Of a stretch of DNA of 64,000 nt, positions 1 through 8,190 are shown in pieces. Below the pieces are notes generated by a model. The model saw only the letters and a list, made by a program, of their open reading frames with translations, was not told the origin of the DNA and ran no database searches. The position numbers and the translations under genes are program-made. The stretch is from Bryobacterales bacterium (GTDB lineage Bacteria > Acidobacteriota > Terriglobia > Bryobacterales > Bryobacteraceae). Each line of letters starts with the position of its first letter. Position 1 is the first letter of the stretch. The stretch lies in NCBI GenBank assembly GCA_003164035.1, contig PLRS01000073.1, forward strand, positions 61,479 through 125,478. The letters run 5' to 3'.

Positions 1-354
1 TTCTCCTCCGGCGACGACTCCGTCAGTCCCCGGGCTCTACCCACCATCGCGCGAATTGCCGATGTGCTCCGCGATATCCCCAATCGGGTGCGCCTCATCG
101 GCCATGCCGACACGGTTCCCATCCACAATCGCCGTTTCGGCAACAACTGGGAGCTTTCGATGGCGCGCAGCCGGAAAATCCTGGCGCTGTTGGCCGGCCG
201 CTACGCCGTTCCGGAGTCGCGTCTCTCGGTGGCAAGCTACGGTCCCTATCGCCCGGCGGCTCCCAACGACACCAGCGATGGCCGGGCATCGAACCGGCGC
301 GTCGAGATCGTGATTCTGGATGAGACCCAGCCGGAGAATCCTCAAGTGGAGTGA
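1..354 (+). CDS. OmpA/MotB-family C-terminal domain protein (5' end outside window)
   Basis: The open frame runs in from base 1 and stops at 352-354, so only the last ~117 residues are visible. They form a peptidoglycan-binding OmpA-C/MotB-like domain: a start-of-domain 'FSSGDDSV', the 'VRLIGHADTVPI' strand, then 'NWELSMARSRKIL' and a closing 'GRASNRRVEIVIL'. The 'GHAD...N..LS..RA' spacing and the final 'NRRVEIVI' are diagnostic of the family. Such domains anchor outer-membrane or flagellar stator proteins to the cell wall. MotB or a general OmpA-like lipoprotein are both possible, because the N-terminal region that would decide this is missing. Confidence 0.85.
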   Translation, partial: FSSGDDSVSPRALPTIARIADVLRDIPNRVRLIGHADTVPIHNRRFGNNWELSMARSRKILALLAGRYAVPESRLSVASYGPYRPAAPNDTSDGRASNRRVEIVILDETQPENPQVE

Positions 355-412
355 TTCGAAGTTGGCCGGGCAGCGGGACGCGCCGCCGCGGTGATAACGT
401 GAATGGGTCCCC

Positions 413-1288
413 ATGAGAGTTGCTGTCGCCCAAACCGGCTCCGTCCTATTCGACACTCCGGCCACCCTTCTCCGCGTCGAGCGTCTCGCCCGTGCTGCTT
501 GTTCGGATGGCGCCCGCCTGGTTGTGTTTCCGGAGGCCCTCCTCGGGGGCTATCCGAAAGCGCTCGCCTTTGGGGCTACCGTGGGTAATCGCACGCCGGA
601 AGGGCGCGAGTTGTTCCTGCGCTACGCGAAGGCTTCGATCGTCTGCCCCGGCATCGAAACCGATTTGCTGGCCGGTTGGGCCGCCGAGCTCAATCTGCAC
701 CTCGTCATCGGCGTGGTGGAGCGGTCCGGCGGCACGCTCTATTGTTCCAGCCTGCTCTTCTCCCCGGATGGCGGGCTCGTTTCCAAACATCGGAAGTTGA
801 TGCCGACCGGTAGTGAGCGTCTCCTTTGGGGGTTGGGAGACGGCTCGACCATCGAGGTCTCCCAAACCGGGATCGGCCGCATCGGCACGGCGATCTGCTG
901 GGAAAACTATATGCCGCTGTACCGCCAGCACCTTTACCAGCAGGGCGTACAACTCTGGTGCGCGCCTACCGTGGACGCCCGGGAAATCTGGCGGGCCAGT
1001 ATGCGGCACATTGCCTACGAAGGCCGCTGCTTTGTCCTCAGCGCTTGCCAGTACCTGACCAAACAGGATTGGCCAGACGACTTGCGGGAGGCCGGCGGCA
1101 CCATCGACGGCCGGAGCCTGGTGGTTTCTCCCATGGGAGAAGTCGTTGCCGGCCCTCTTTCCGGCGAGGGCCTCATCTTCGCCGATATCGACCTCGACGA
1201 CATCCCTCGGGGGAAGTTCGACCTGGATGTAGCCGGCCACTATAGCCGGCCGGATGTCTTTTCCTTTCAAGTGCGCGAAAAACCGTAA
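413..1288 (+). CDS. Nitrilase / carbon-nitrogen hydrolase
   Basis: 291 residues, full length for the nitrilase branch of the carbon-nitrogen hydrolase superfamily. The catalytic triad is visible: Glu41 in 'VFPEALLGGYP', Lys128 in 'SKHRKLMPT' and Cys162 in 'GTAICWENYMPL'. The 'CWENYMP' context and the 'KHRKLMPTGSERLLWG' stretch are those of true nitrilases (nitrile to carboxylate plus ammonia) rather than amidases such as NIT2. It begins at ATG 413, 59 bases after the preceding gene, and stands alone. Predicted cytoplasmic. The substrate (aliphatic, aryl or cyano compound) cannot be told from sequence. Confidence 0.9.
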   Translation: MRVAVAQTGSVLFDTPATLLRVERLARAACSDGARLVVFPEALLGGYPKALAFGATVGNRTPEGRELFLRYAKASIVCPGIETDLLAGWAAELNLHLVIGVVERSGGTLYCSSLLFSPDGGLVSKHRKLMPTGSERLLWGLGDGSTIEVSQTGIGRIGTAICWENYMPLYRQHLYQQGVQLWCAPTVDAREIWRASMRHIAYEGRCFVLSACQYLTKQDWPDDLREAGGTIDGRSLVVSPMGEVVAGPLSGEGLIFADIDLDDIPRGKFDLDVAGHYSRPDVFSFQVREKP

Positions 1289-1317
1289 GACGCGTACCTC
1301 ACCGGTCGATCGCGAAC

Positions 1318-1356
1318 ACGGCGCACGCACTCTTCTGTGCCGTCTCGAGACTCGGA
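1318..1356. repeat. Dispersed 'GCGCACGCACT' repeat, copy 1 (degenerate)
   Basis: The short spacer between the nitrilase and the convergent kinase holds a degenerate copy of a repeat whose intact form lies at 24307-24419. It keeps the 'GGCGCACGCACT' core and the following 'GTGCCG...CTCGAGACTCGG' segment. A related copy lies at 30303-30343. No gene is predicted in 1289-1361. Confidence 0.55.
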
Positions 1357-1361
1357 GTTCC

Positions 1362-4300
1362 CTAGAGCGGGCTGGCTTGCTTTTGCGGCAGCCATCGGGT
1401 CAGCGCCTCGCGCAGCTCGTTCAGATTCACGGGCTTGGTAATGTAGCCGTTCATCCCCGCTTCCTGGCACTTTTCGCGAGTCCCCGCCATGGCGTCGGCC
1501 GTGATCGCAACCACCGCAACCGGCGGCGCCGAGCCTTCGCGCCTCCGGATTTGGCGGGTGGCTTCGTAACCATCCATCTCGGGCATCTGGCAGTCCATCA
1601 GGACCAACCCGTAAGGCGCCAGCGCGCACATCTCCACAGCCTCCCGGCCGTTGGTCGCTACGTCGGCCTCCAGACCGAGACGTTCCAGCAACCGGCAGAC
1701 GACTTTCTGATTGACGGGATTGTCTTCCGCCACCAGGATCCGGCTGGCACACGCGGCGAACTGCCCGCTCATCGAGCGTCTTGAATCCGCCGCCTTCGAT
1801 TCGGCTCCGCGGCTGGTCAAAGGCTCTCTTCCCTGTCGCCTGGCCCAGACACCCGTCAGGGCCTCGAGCAGTTGCGACTGGCGGACCGGTTTGCTCAGAC
1901 ACACGTCGATGACGCCGCCCTGTATCTGGCTGATCTCCTGGTACTGCCCGATCGAGCTCAACATAATAATGGCGCAATCGCTCAGCCGCGGTTCGGCTTG
2001 AATCGTCCGCGCGATTCGAATCCCGTCGCCTTGCCCTATCGGACAGTCGAGAAGCACGAATCGATAGGGATCGCCAGCCGCTTCGGCTGCCCGCATCGAT
2101 TGCAGCGCCGGCTCGTTGCCGGCTACGGTGTCGTGGCGCATTCCCCAACCGGCGAGCTGTTCTTCGAGCACGCGCCGGCGGACTTCGCTGCCGCTCACAA
2201 GCAAACCCCGCAGACCGCCAATTTGAGATGCCGGAGCCATAGTGCCATGTGCGTATACCTCGTCGAGCCGCAGCGGCAATTCAAACCAGAAAACCGATCC
2301 TTCACCCGGACGGCTATCGACTCCGATCGATCCGCCCATGAGATTCACCAGTTCTCGGCTGATGGCCAGGCCCAGCCCCGTGCCGCCGTATTTCCGCGTC
2401 GTCGATCCGTCGACCTGGCTGAACTTCCTGAATAGCAATCCGATCTTTTCCTGGGGAATCCCTACCCCTGTGTCCCGCACGGAGATGCGCACCTGGACGA
2501 TGCCGCTTTCCCGGCCCGTCTGCGCCACGGAAATCAGGACATGTCCGTGCGAGGTGAACTTGATGGCATTGCCGACAAGATTGGTCAGCACCTGCCGAAT
2601 GTGCGCCGCATCTCCGATGAATCTACGCGGCGCCCGAACCGGATAGGACAGGATCAGGTCGATCCCCTTATCCTCGGCCCTGGACGCCAGCAGATCGTCG
2701 ACCGCTTCGACCGCCTCGCACAGGTCGAATGGATACGCTTCGGTCTTCACCTTGCCGGCCTCGATCTTGGAGTAATCCAATATTTCGTCGATGATGCCGA
2801 GCAGGTTTTCACCCGACAGGCGAACCGTCTCGGCAAATTCCCGTTGCGGCGGTGTCAGTTGGGTGTCGAGCAGCAGGCCCGTCATGCCAACCACGCCGTT
2901 CATCGGAGTGCGAATCTCGTGGCTCATGTTGGCCAGAAACTCTCCCTTCGCGCGGTTCGCCTGCTCGGCCCGCTCCATGGCTTCGGTCAAATCCCTGGTC
3001 CGTTCCGCTACCGCCGCTTCGAGCGCCGCTTGAACCCTGCGTTGACGAGTCTCCCTCTGCCGCCACCACCGCCGGAATAGCCCGGCCAGCGCGAGGCACT
3101 CACCGGCCTCCCACTGCCAGGTGCGAAACCAGGGCGGACGAATTCGAAACTGCAGCACCGCGGAGCGAGTCCATACTCCCGGCTCGGCTTCGCCCTCGAC
3201 CTCGAAGCGATGCAACCCCGCCGGCAGTTCGGCGAACCGGACCTCGCGGGTTTGCGTTTGCATCCATGGGTCCGATCCGGTTCCGATTCGGTAGCGAAAG
3301 TTCACCGTCCGCCTCCGGTACTGCAGCATGGTGAATCGCAGCGTCACAGAATGCGTCGAGGAATCGAAATCCGTGCTCCGGACCGGCTGATCGTTGCGAA
3401 GCACCGAGGTGATCAGCGTCTCCGGCAGCACGGTTTTCGGCGGCACCGCCGGGGAAAACCGGGCCAGGCCGGCGCTGGTTCCTGCCCAGAAGGTGCCGTC
3501 GGCTTCCGCCAGATACGCGTGCGCGTTGCAGTCGTTCCAGACGAAACCGTCGGAGGTATCGTAGCGTGTCCAGCGGTCGCCCTCTAGCACGGCGACGCCG
3601 CTGTCGGTGCCGATCCAGTGCCGGCCGCGTGCGTCGAAGAACTGGAAGTAGACGACGTCGCTCGGCAGTCCATCCCCGCTCGTCAAGTGCCGCAGCCGCA
3701 CCTTGCCGCCGTCCATTTCGACACGCGTGATGCCCACCGACGAAAAGTAGGCGATCCACAGCGCCCCATCCGGACCGATCGTGACGGACTGGACCGAATT
3801 GTCTTTAAGCCCATCGGCCACCGTGACCAGACGGTGCACCGATCCCTGCTGGATGTAGAGCCCCCGATTGCAGGCGACGAACAGGCCTTGCCCATTGGCT
3901 CTGACCTCGGAGATGTTCGCGCCAGCCACCGGCAGGGGCACCGGCTCGAGCTGGCTTGCGCCCGGCCGCAGCCGCATGACGCCGTGTGGCGTCGCCACCC
4001 AAATCGTGCCCTCGCCGTCGCGGTCGATCCCATTGATCGAGAATTCCGCCGTGGGCCGGGCCGGCCGGTAAACCAGCCGCCGGCCGGTCCGGGGATAATA
4101 TCGTACCAGCCCCTCCGCTTCTTTTTGAAAGGTCCCCACCCACAGCGAGCCGTCGGTTTCCACCGCCAATGCATAGACCGATAAGTCGCCGACGGCGTCC
4201 ACCGGCTGAAAGCGCCAGCGGCCGCTAACCTTGGAGCCCTCAAACAGCCCGCGGGTGGTGCCGATCCACAGTTCGCCGGTGGCGTCGCGTACGATGCGCC

Positions 4301-5288
4301 ATACGGAAGGGTTCGAAAGCCCCTCGCCCTCGGCGAAGCTCTGCCATTGCTCGCGTCCGAGCCAGCGTGCCACTCCGTGGCCACTGTAACCGATCCAAAG
4401 CGAGCCTTCGCGGTCCTCAATGGCAGTGAGCGCTTCCGCGTGGCGTAGGCCGCTTTCCGCACCGTAATTTCGGCAATCGCCGCCGTCGCAAATCGCCAGC
4501 CCGGCGTCGTTCGGAATCAGCATCTCCCCGCGGCGGGTGGGCACAAGTGGGGACCCGTGGGTCGACCGCAACTTGTCGAGCCTCGGCGCCTCATGAAATG
4601 GCGCTCCGGGCGCATCCCGCACCAGCACTTTTACGGCGGACCGAATCCATAGGCGCCCGGCCGTATCCTCCGCAATGCTTTGCCAGGGTCCGCCCGTCAC
4701 CCCGCTGCCTCCGCTCCATTCCCGTTCACCATCCCGACCAAGCGAGCACAGCGCCAGCCCGCAACCGTACCAAACCGTTTGGTCGCGTGTCACCAGCACG
4801 CTATAGGACGGCTTGGGTGAAACCAGGCGCGGCTTCCCGCGGCCGTCAAGAGGCATCGAGCGAAGCCCCGATGGCGAAGCCACGTACAGGTTGGTGGCAT
4901 CGCCGCCGATCGCTTCGCCGCTCAATAGAGCGGAGTCCTCAAAACCGGTAACCGGAACCAAGGACTCTCCGTTCCAGCGGAACAGTCCGGCGCTCGATCC
5001 CGTCCAGAGTGTGCCGTCGGCCGAACTGTAAATGGAGGTGCTGTTGGCCTTCTTGGCGGCCAAACTCGCGCCGAAGGGCCGAAAACGGTCTCCATCGTAG
5101 CGAAAAAGCCCGCCCTCGGTGCTAGCCCAAAGAAACCCTTCCCGATCCTGGTGCAAAGCGAGGACGGTGGGATTCGTCAAGCCTTGCTCGCTCCCATACA
5201 TTTGGAACGACCAGTATTGTCCCCGCGCCAGGAAAGGACACAGCCACAACAGGCCGGCGAGCCACGCAATCCGGGTTGACAACCACAT
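1362..5288 (-). CDS. Reg_prop beta-propeller hybrid histidine kinase with two receiver domains
   Basis: 1308 residues. A signal peptide (about residues 1-23, ending 'LARGQ') precedes a long two-component propeller made of repeated 'G.LWIGT..GL' and 'W.GT..GL.R' blades to about residue 600. A Y_Y_Y-type Ig domain follows (about 630-710, 'VNFRYRIGT...W'), then HisKA with His near 787 in '[10 protein letters not shown]', HATPase_c (N box near 906, 'GTGLGLAIS' G box) and two receivers. The second receiver is canonical ('VAEDNPVNQ', Asp near 1231 in '[13 protein letters not shown]'). The first, with Asp near 1080, lacks the N-terminal acidic pair. The segment expected to cross the membrane after the Y_Y_Y domain is short and contains a Glu. 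It probably senses extracellular ligand, often a carbohydrate in relatives, and signals within one polypeptide. No cognate regulator is adjacent. Confidence 0.92.
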   Translation of the reverse strand: MWLSTRIAWLAGLLWLCPFLARGQYWSFQMYGSEQGLTNPTVLALHQDREGFLWASTEGGLFRYDGDRFRPFGASLAAKKANSTSIYSSADGTLWTGSSAGLFRWNGESLVPVTGFEDSALLSGEAIGGDATNLYVASPSGLRSMPLDGRGKPRLVSPKPSYSVLVTRDQTVWYGCGLALCSLGRDGEREWSGGSGVTGGPWQSIAEDTAGRLWIRSAVKVLVRDAPGAPFHEAPRLDKLRSTHGSPLVPTRRGEMLIPNDAGLAICDGGDCRNYGAESGLRHAEALTAIEDREGSLWIGYSGHGVARWLGREQWQSFAEGEGLSNPSVWRIVRDATGELWIGTTRGLFEGSKVSGRWRFQPVDAVGDLSVYALAVETDGSLWVGTFQKEAEGLVRYYPRTGRRLVYRPARPTAEFSINGIDRDGEGTIWVATPHGVMRLRPGASQLEPVPLPVAGANISEVRANGQGLFVACNRGLYIQQGSVHRLVTVADGLKDNSVQSVTIGPDGALWIAYFSSVGITRVEMDGGKVRLRHLTSGDGLPSDVVYFQFFDARGRHWIGTDSGVAVLEGDRWTRYDTSDGFVWNDCNAHAYLAEADGTFWAGTSAGLARFSPAVPPKTVLPETLITSVLRNDQPVRSTDFDSSTHSVTLRFTMLQYRRRTVNFRYRIGTGSDPWMQTQTREVRFAELPAGLHRFEVEGEAEPGVWTRSAVLQFRIRPPWFRTWQWEAGECLALAGLFRRWWRQRETRQRRVQAALEAAVAERTRDLTEAMERAEQANRAKGEFLANMSHEIRTPMNGVVGMTGLLLDTQLTPPQREFAETVRLSGENLLGIIDEILDYSKIEAGKVKTEAYPFDLCEAVEAVDDLLASRAEDKGIDLILSYPVRAPRRFIGDAAHIRQVLTNLVGNAIKFTSHGHVLISVAQTGRESGIVQVRISVRDTGVGIPQEKIGLLFRKFSQVDGSTTRKYGGTGLGLAISRELVNLMGGSIGVDSRPGEGSVFWFELPLRLDEVYAHGTMAPASQIGGLRGLLVSGSEVRRRVLEEQLAGWGMRHDTVAGNEPALQSMRAAEAAGDPYRFVLLDCPIGQGDGIRIARTIQAEPRLSDCAIIMLSSIGQYQEISQIQGGVIDVCLSKPVRQSQLLEALTGVWARRQGREPLTSRGAESKAADSRRSMSGQFAACASRILVAEDNPVNQKVVCRLLERLGLEADVATNGREAVEMCALAPYGLVLMDCQMPEMDGYEATRQIRRREGSAPPVAVVAITADAMAGTREKCQEAGMNGYITKPVNLNELREALTRWLPQKQASPL

Positions 5289-5401
5289 CTACCGTGCTTA
5301 TCGGCCGAAACCGGCGGCAGCTTTAGACCGCAGCTCTAATCGCATTCCCGTCCGGAGAGCGAGGTAGAATGGATCGGGCTGCGACGCCCAAGGGGAATCG
5401 T

Positions 5402-6961
5402 ATGCCTCTTCCTATCGATCGCAGAAGCCTGCTGACGGGAGCCCTGGCCGGCGGCGCCTTTGCCCACCATGCCGGCGGCGCCGCCTCGCGGCCGAACATC
5501 CTGCACATCATGACGGACCAGCAGCAGTGGGGTACCATTGCGTCCCGGTCGGAATGCCGCACGCCGAACCTTAACCGCCTGGCGGAATCGGGCATGCTGT
5601 TCGAACGCTCCTACACCCCCTCGGCGGTGTGTTGCCCGGCGCGGGCGATGATTCTGTCGGGCGCGTATCACTGGCACAACGGGGTGTATAACCAGGTCCA
5701 TTCGACGCCGTCGGTCCATCGCGACATGAACGCCGGGGTGGTGCTGTATTCGAACCGGCTGCGGGACGCGGGGTATCGGCTGGGGTACGTGGGCAAGTGG
5801 CACGCCTCCTACGTGCGCACGCCGCTCGATTTCGGATTCCAGGAGGTAGCGGACCTGGAGGGCTGCGATCCGCGGCTCATTGAGGCGCTGGACAACAACC
5901 CGGACGGGGTCGAGCGGGTGCGCGGGCCCCTCAATTCGACGACCGTCCGCAACATGCGCTGGCCCGGTTCCGAGCCGTTTGCGATGTGGGGCTACCGCGA
6001 AGGACCGGAGGAGGCGACGCCGGAATGGTACCGGGCCGAGTGCGCGCTGCGGATGCTGCGGCGTTTCGCGCGCGGCGGCCGGCCATGGCACCTGGAAGTG
6101 CAGTTCGTAGCACCGCACGATCCGTATATGCCGATCAAGAAATACCTGGACCGGTACGATGCCGCAGCAATTCGCGTGCCGAAAAGTTTCGAGGACACCT
6201 TCACCGGCAAACCCGGTCTGCACCGGCGCGAATCGGAGACCTGGGGAAACATTACCGAAGACGACTACCGCGCCGGCCGCGCCCACTACTATGCCTATAC
6301 CGAGCAGGTGGATGCGCAGATCGGCCGCGTGCTGGACGCCCTTAAGGAATCCGGCCAGGAAGACAACACGCTGGTGGTAGCCACCACCGACCACGGCGAC
6401 ATGGTGGGAGCGCACCGGATGTGGATCAAGGGGTGGATCCCGTACGAGGAGACCTACCGCGTTCCTCTGATCGCAAGCTGGCCCGGCCGCATCGCGCCAG
6501 GTACGAAAACGGACCGCCTGGTGCAAACGCACGACCTCGCCTACACCTACGTGGCCGCGGCCGGCGCCAACCCCATGCCGTACCGGGATGGCTGTGCCTT
6601 ACAGCCCCTATTCGAGAACCCGCGGGCGGCAGCCTGGCCCGATCATATCTTGTGCGCTTACTACGGTGGAGAGTTTCTCTACACGCAGAGGATCGCCATC
6701 ACCGATCGCTTCAAGTACGTGTTCAACGGCTTCGACATCGACGAGTGTTACGACCTGGCGGAGGATCCCGAGGAGATGCGGAACCTGGTATCGAGCGGCG
6801 AGAGGCGGCCGTACGTGGACGATATGCGCGCCCGCCTGTACCAACTGATGAACCAGTTCGACGACCCCTACGGCGACCTGACCGGGCCCACCGCGCCGAT
6901 GCGCGGCGACCGGTATTGCGCTCCCCGTTACCTTGCCCGCGGCCAACGGCTGCGAGGCTGA
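5402..6961 (+). CDS. Secreted Cys-type sulfatase (arylsulfatase family)
   Basis: 519 residues from ATG 5402. That start has 'AAGGGGA' 5-10 bases upstream and gives a compact export signal with a twin-arginine-like 'DRRSLLTGALAGGAF'. An in-frame ATG at 5369 is possible and adds 11 residues. The alkaline-phosphatase-fold sulfatase signatures are present: 'PNILHIMTDQQ' with metal Asp, the formylglycine site Cys77-Cys-Pro-Ala-Arg81, 'GYVGKWHA' and 'TTDHGDMVG'. The Cys-type site requires maturation by a formylglycine-generating enzyme, which is not in this window. It is a likely periplasmic or surface hydrolase of sulfate esters; the substrate is unknown. Confidence 0.92.
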   Translation: MPLPIDRRSLLTGALAGGAFAHHAGGAASRPNILHIMTDQQQWGTIASRSECRTPNLNRLAESGMLFERSYTPSAVCCPARAMILSGAYHWHNGVYNQVHSTPSVHRDMNAGVVLYSNRLRDAGYRLGYVGKWHASYVRTPLDFGFQEVADLEGCDPRLIEALDNNPDGVERVRGPLNSTTVRNMRWPGSEPFAMWGYREGPEEATPEWYRAECALRMLRRFARGGRPWHLEVQFVAPHDPYMPIKKYLDRYDAAAIRVPKSFEDTFTGKPGLHRRESETWGNITEDDYRAGRAHYYAYTEQVDAQIGRVLDALKESGQEDNTLVVATTDHGDMVGAHRMWIKGWIPYEETYRVPLIASWPGRIAPGTKTDRLVQTHDLAYTYVAAAGANPMPYRDGCALQPLFENPRAAAWPDHILCAYYGGEFLYTQRIAITDRFKYVFNGFDIDECYDLAEDPEEMRNLVSSGERRPYVDDMRARLYQLMNQFDDPYGDLTGPTAPMRGDRYCAPRYLARGQRLRG

Positions 6962-7137
6962 AACAGGCCGTGCCGTGGCGCGGGCAGTCCTGCCGACGCT
7001 TGCCTCCGACACTGTGTTGCGGCCCGGAAGAAGTGTCGAGACGACTCCCGGAGCTCCTGAAGTCGCTCCGGCATTTCGAGCAGACAAGTAAAATGAGTTG
7101 AGCCCTTCGGTCCCATTACGACCGCCGGCAGAACCTG

Positions 7138-7171
7138 TGGGGTAGACCATCGTTTTTCGTGGTTTACCCTA
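7138..7171. repeat. Palindromic repeat family A, copy A1
   Basis: An imperfect hairpin with arms 'GGTAGACCA' and 'TGGTTTACC' around a loop 'TCGTTTTTCG'. It pairs in inverted orientation with copy A2 at 7251-7296. Copies of the same unit lie at 27381-27415, 27436-27470 and 41753-41786. The surrounding 485-base spacer (6962-7446) shows no convincing gene. Confidence 0.75.
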
Positions 7172-7250
7172 CACCACCCACGCGAACATGCTCGCTCGTC
7201 CTCCTATTCAGCCTCTTACCAGCACGAGATTGCCGGCGACCTGAACGACA

Positions 7251-7296
7251 CGGTGGCAGACCACCAAAAACGATGGTCTGCCCAGGTCTGCCCCAC
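7251..7296. repeat. Palindromic repeat family A, copy A2
   Basis: A perfect 9-bp stem, GGCAGACCA (7255-7263) against TGGTCTGCC (7274-7282), encloses the loop CCAAAAACGA. It is followed by 'CAGGTCTGCCCCAC'. It is the inverted partner of A1, so the two copies flank about 80 bases of spacer. The structure resembles REP-type elements. Confidence 0.8.
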
Positions 7297-7446
7297 GGAC
7301 CGCCCCACCCTGTGCACGGATTGAGAACTTGCGACGTCGTCCGGCGTTTTCCAGGTGTTCGCTTCGACGCCACACATCCAAGGTAGGAGCCGTATGCGTG
7401 AGCAACGCTCGTACGGATCTGTGCGGGGGGCGGTCATGCCTGACCG

Positions 7447-7830
7447 CTATCTCATGGCGCGAAGCTGGTCGTGTTTCAGCCAATTCGCTAAAAACAGCGC
7501 CCCGATCACGAATGCCGGCAACGCAATCATCGCAATCCACAGCAGCTTGATCGAGGGCGGCGGCAACCTGCGCGGCAGGAGCATGACCACATACAGCATG
7601 CCGGCGGCCGTGTAAATGACGGCGCCGATCCACTCCCAGCGCCATGCCACTGCCAGGGCACCGATCAGCACCAATGATGGAACCAGATGAATAGTCAACG
7701 CCAGGAGGGTATTCCAGAAGCCAAGATTCGCGCCGAAAACATCCAACGCGAACATGCCGATAAAAGTGATGAATAGGATGGATAGCAACCGCGGTGCCCA
7801 GAACAGTGTCCGCTTTGAGATATTGCTCAT
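7447..7830 (-). CDS. Small four-helix membrane protein of unknown function
   Basis: 127 residues. I chose the ATG at 7830 because 'AGGAGGAGCT' lies directly before it; an in-frame upstream ATG (7878) lacks a ribosome site. The protein is almost entirely hydrophobic, with four predicted membrane helices (for example 'LSILFITFIGMFALDVFG', 'LTIHLVPSLVLIGALAVAW', 'WIGAVIYTAAGMLYVVML', 'WIAMIALPAFVIGALFLANW') and a basic C-terminus. It resembles short conserved membrane proteins of the DUF7670 type, but I cannot name a function. It is monocistronic and flanked by spacers. Confidence 0.7.
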   Translation of the reverse strand: MSNISKRTLFWAPRLLSILFITFIGMFALDVFGANLGFWNTLLALTIHLVPSLVLIGALAVAWRWEWIGAVIYTAAGMLYVVMLLPRRLPPPSIKLLWIAMIALPAFVIGALFLANWLKHDQLRAMR

Positions 7831-8190
7831 AGCTCCTCCTGCTCCCCGTAAGCAGATGGCGTTCCGGAGGGCATCCACGAAGACGCGATTTCACGCTCGG
7901 CTTGGGGGACCACCTCCAGAATACATCCGGTGGGCCCATTTCGGATATATTAACCTCATTTCGTTCGCTTGACTGCCCCGCCTCCAACCAGCAGGGCCTT
8001 CATCGCCCAGTTTCGGCTCGAAAGTTCGGCCTATCCGGGCACTGGCCCCGTACGGCGCTTTGCGAACTCGCGACCGCACCATAGCCCGAGACTGGATTGC
8101 GCGCAGGCGGGGTCGTTTGTGCCGACGGCCTTATTTTGACGCTCATGTGCGAATCCCGCGCCACCGGCCCTGCGATTAGAATGAACGGTG
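7831..8190. other. Intergenic spacer, no recognised feature
   Basis: About 360 bases between divergent genes. Upstream of the membrane protein it presumably contains that gene's promoter, and near 8160 the promoter of the beta-lactamase/NamZ fusion. I saw no convincing hairpin, repeat copy or small gene. Confidence 0.5.

Noticed and set aside
7208..7987. A 259-codon minus-strand frame overlapping the small membrane protein gene
   Set aside because: It is out of frame with the membrane protein, which has a strong ribosome site, and its product has no family features.
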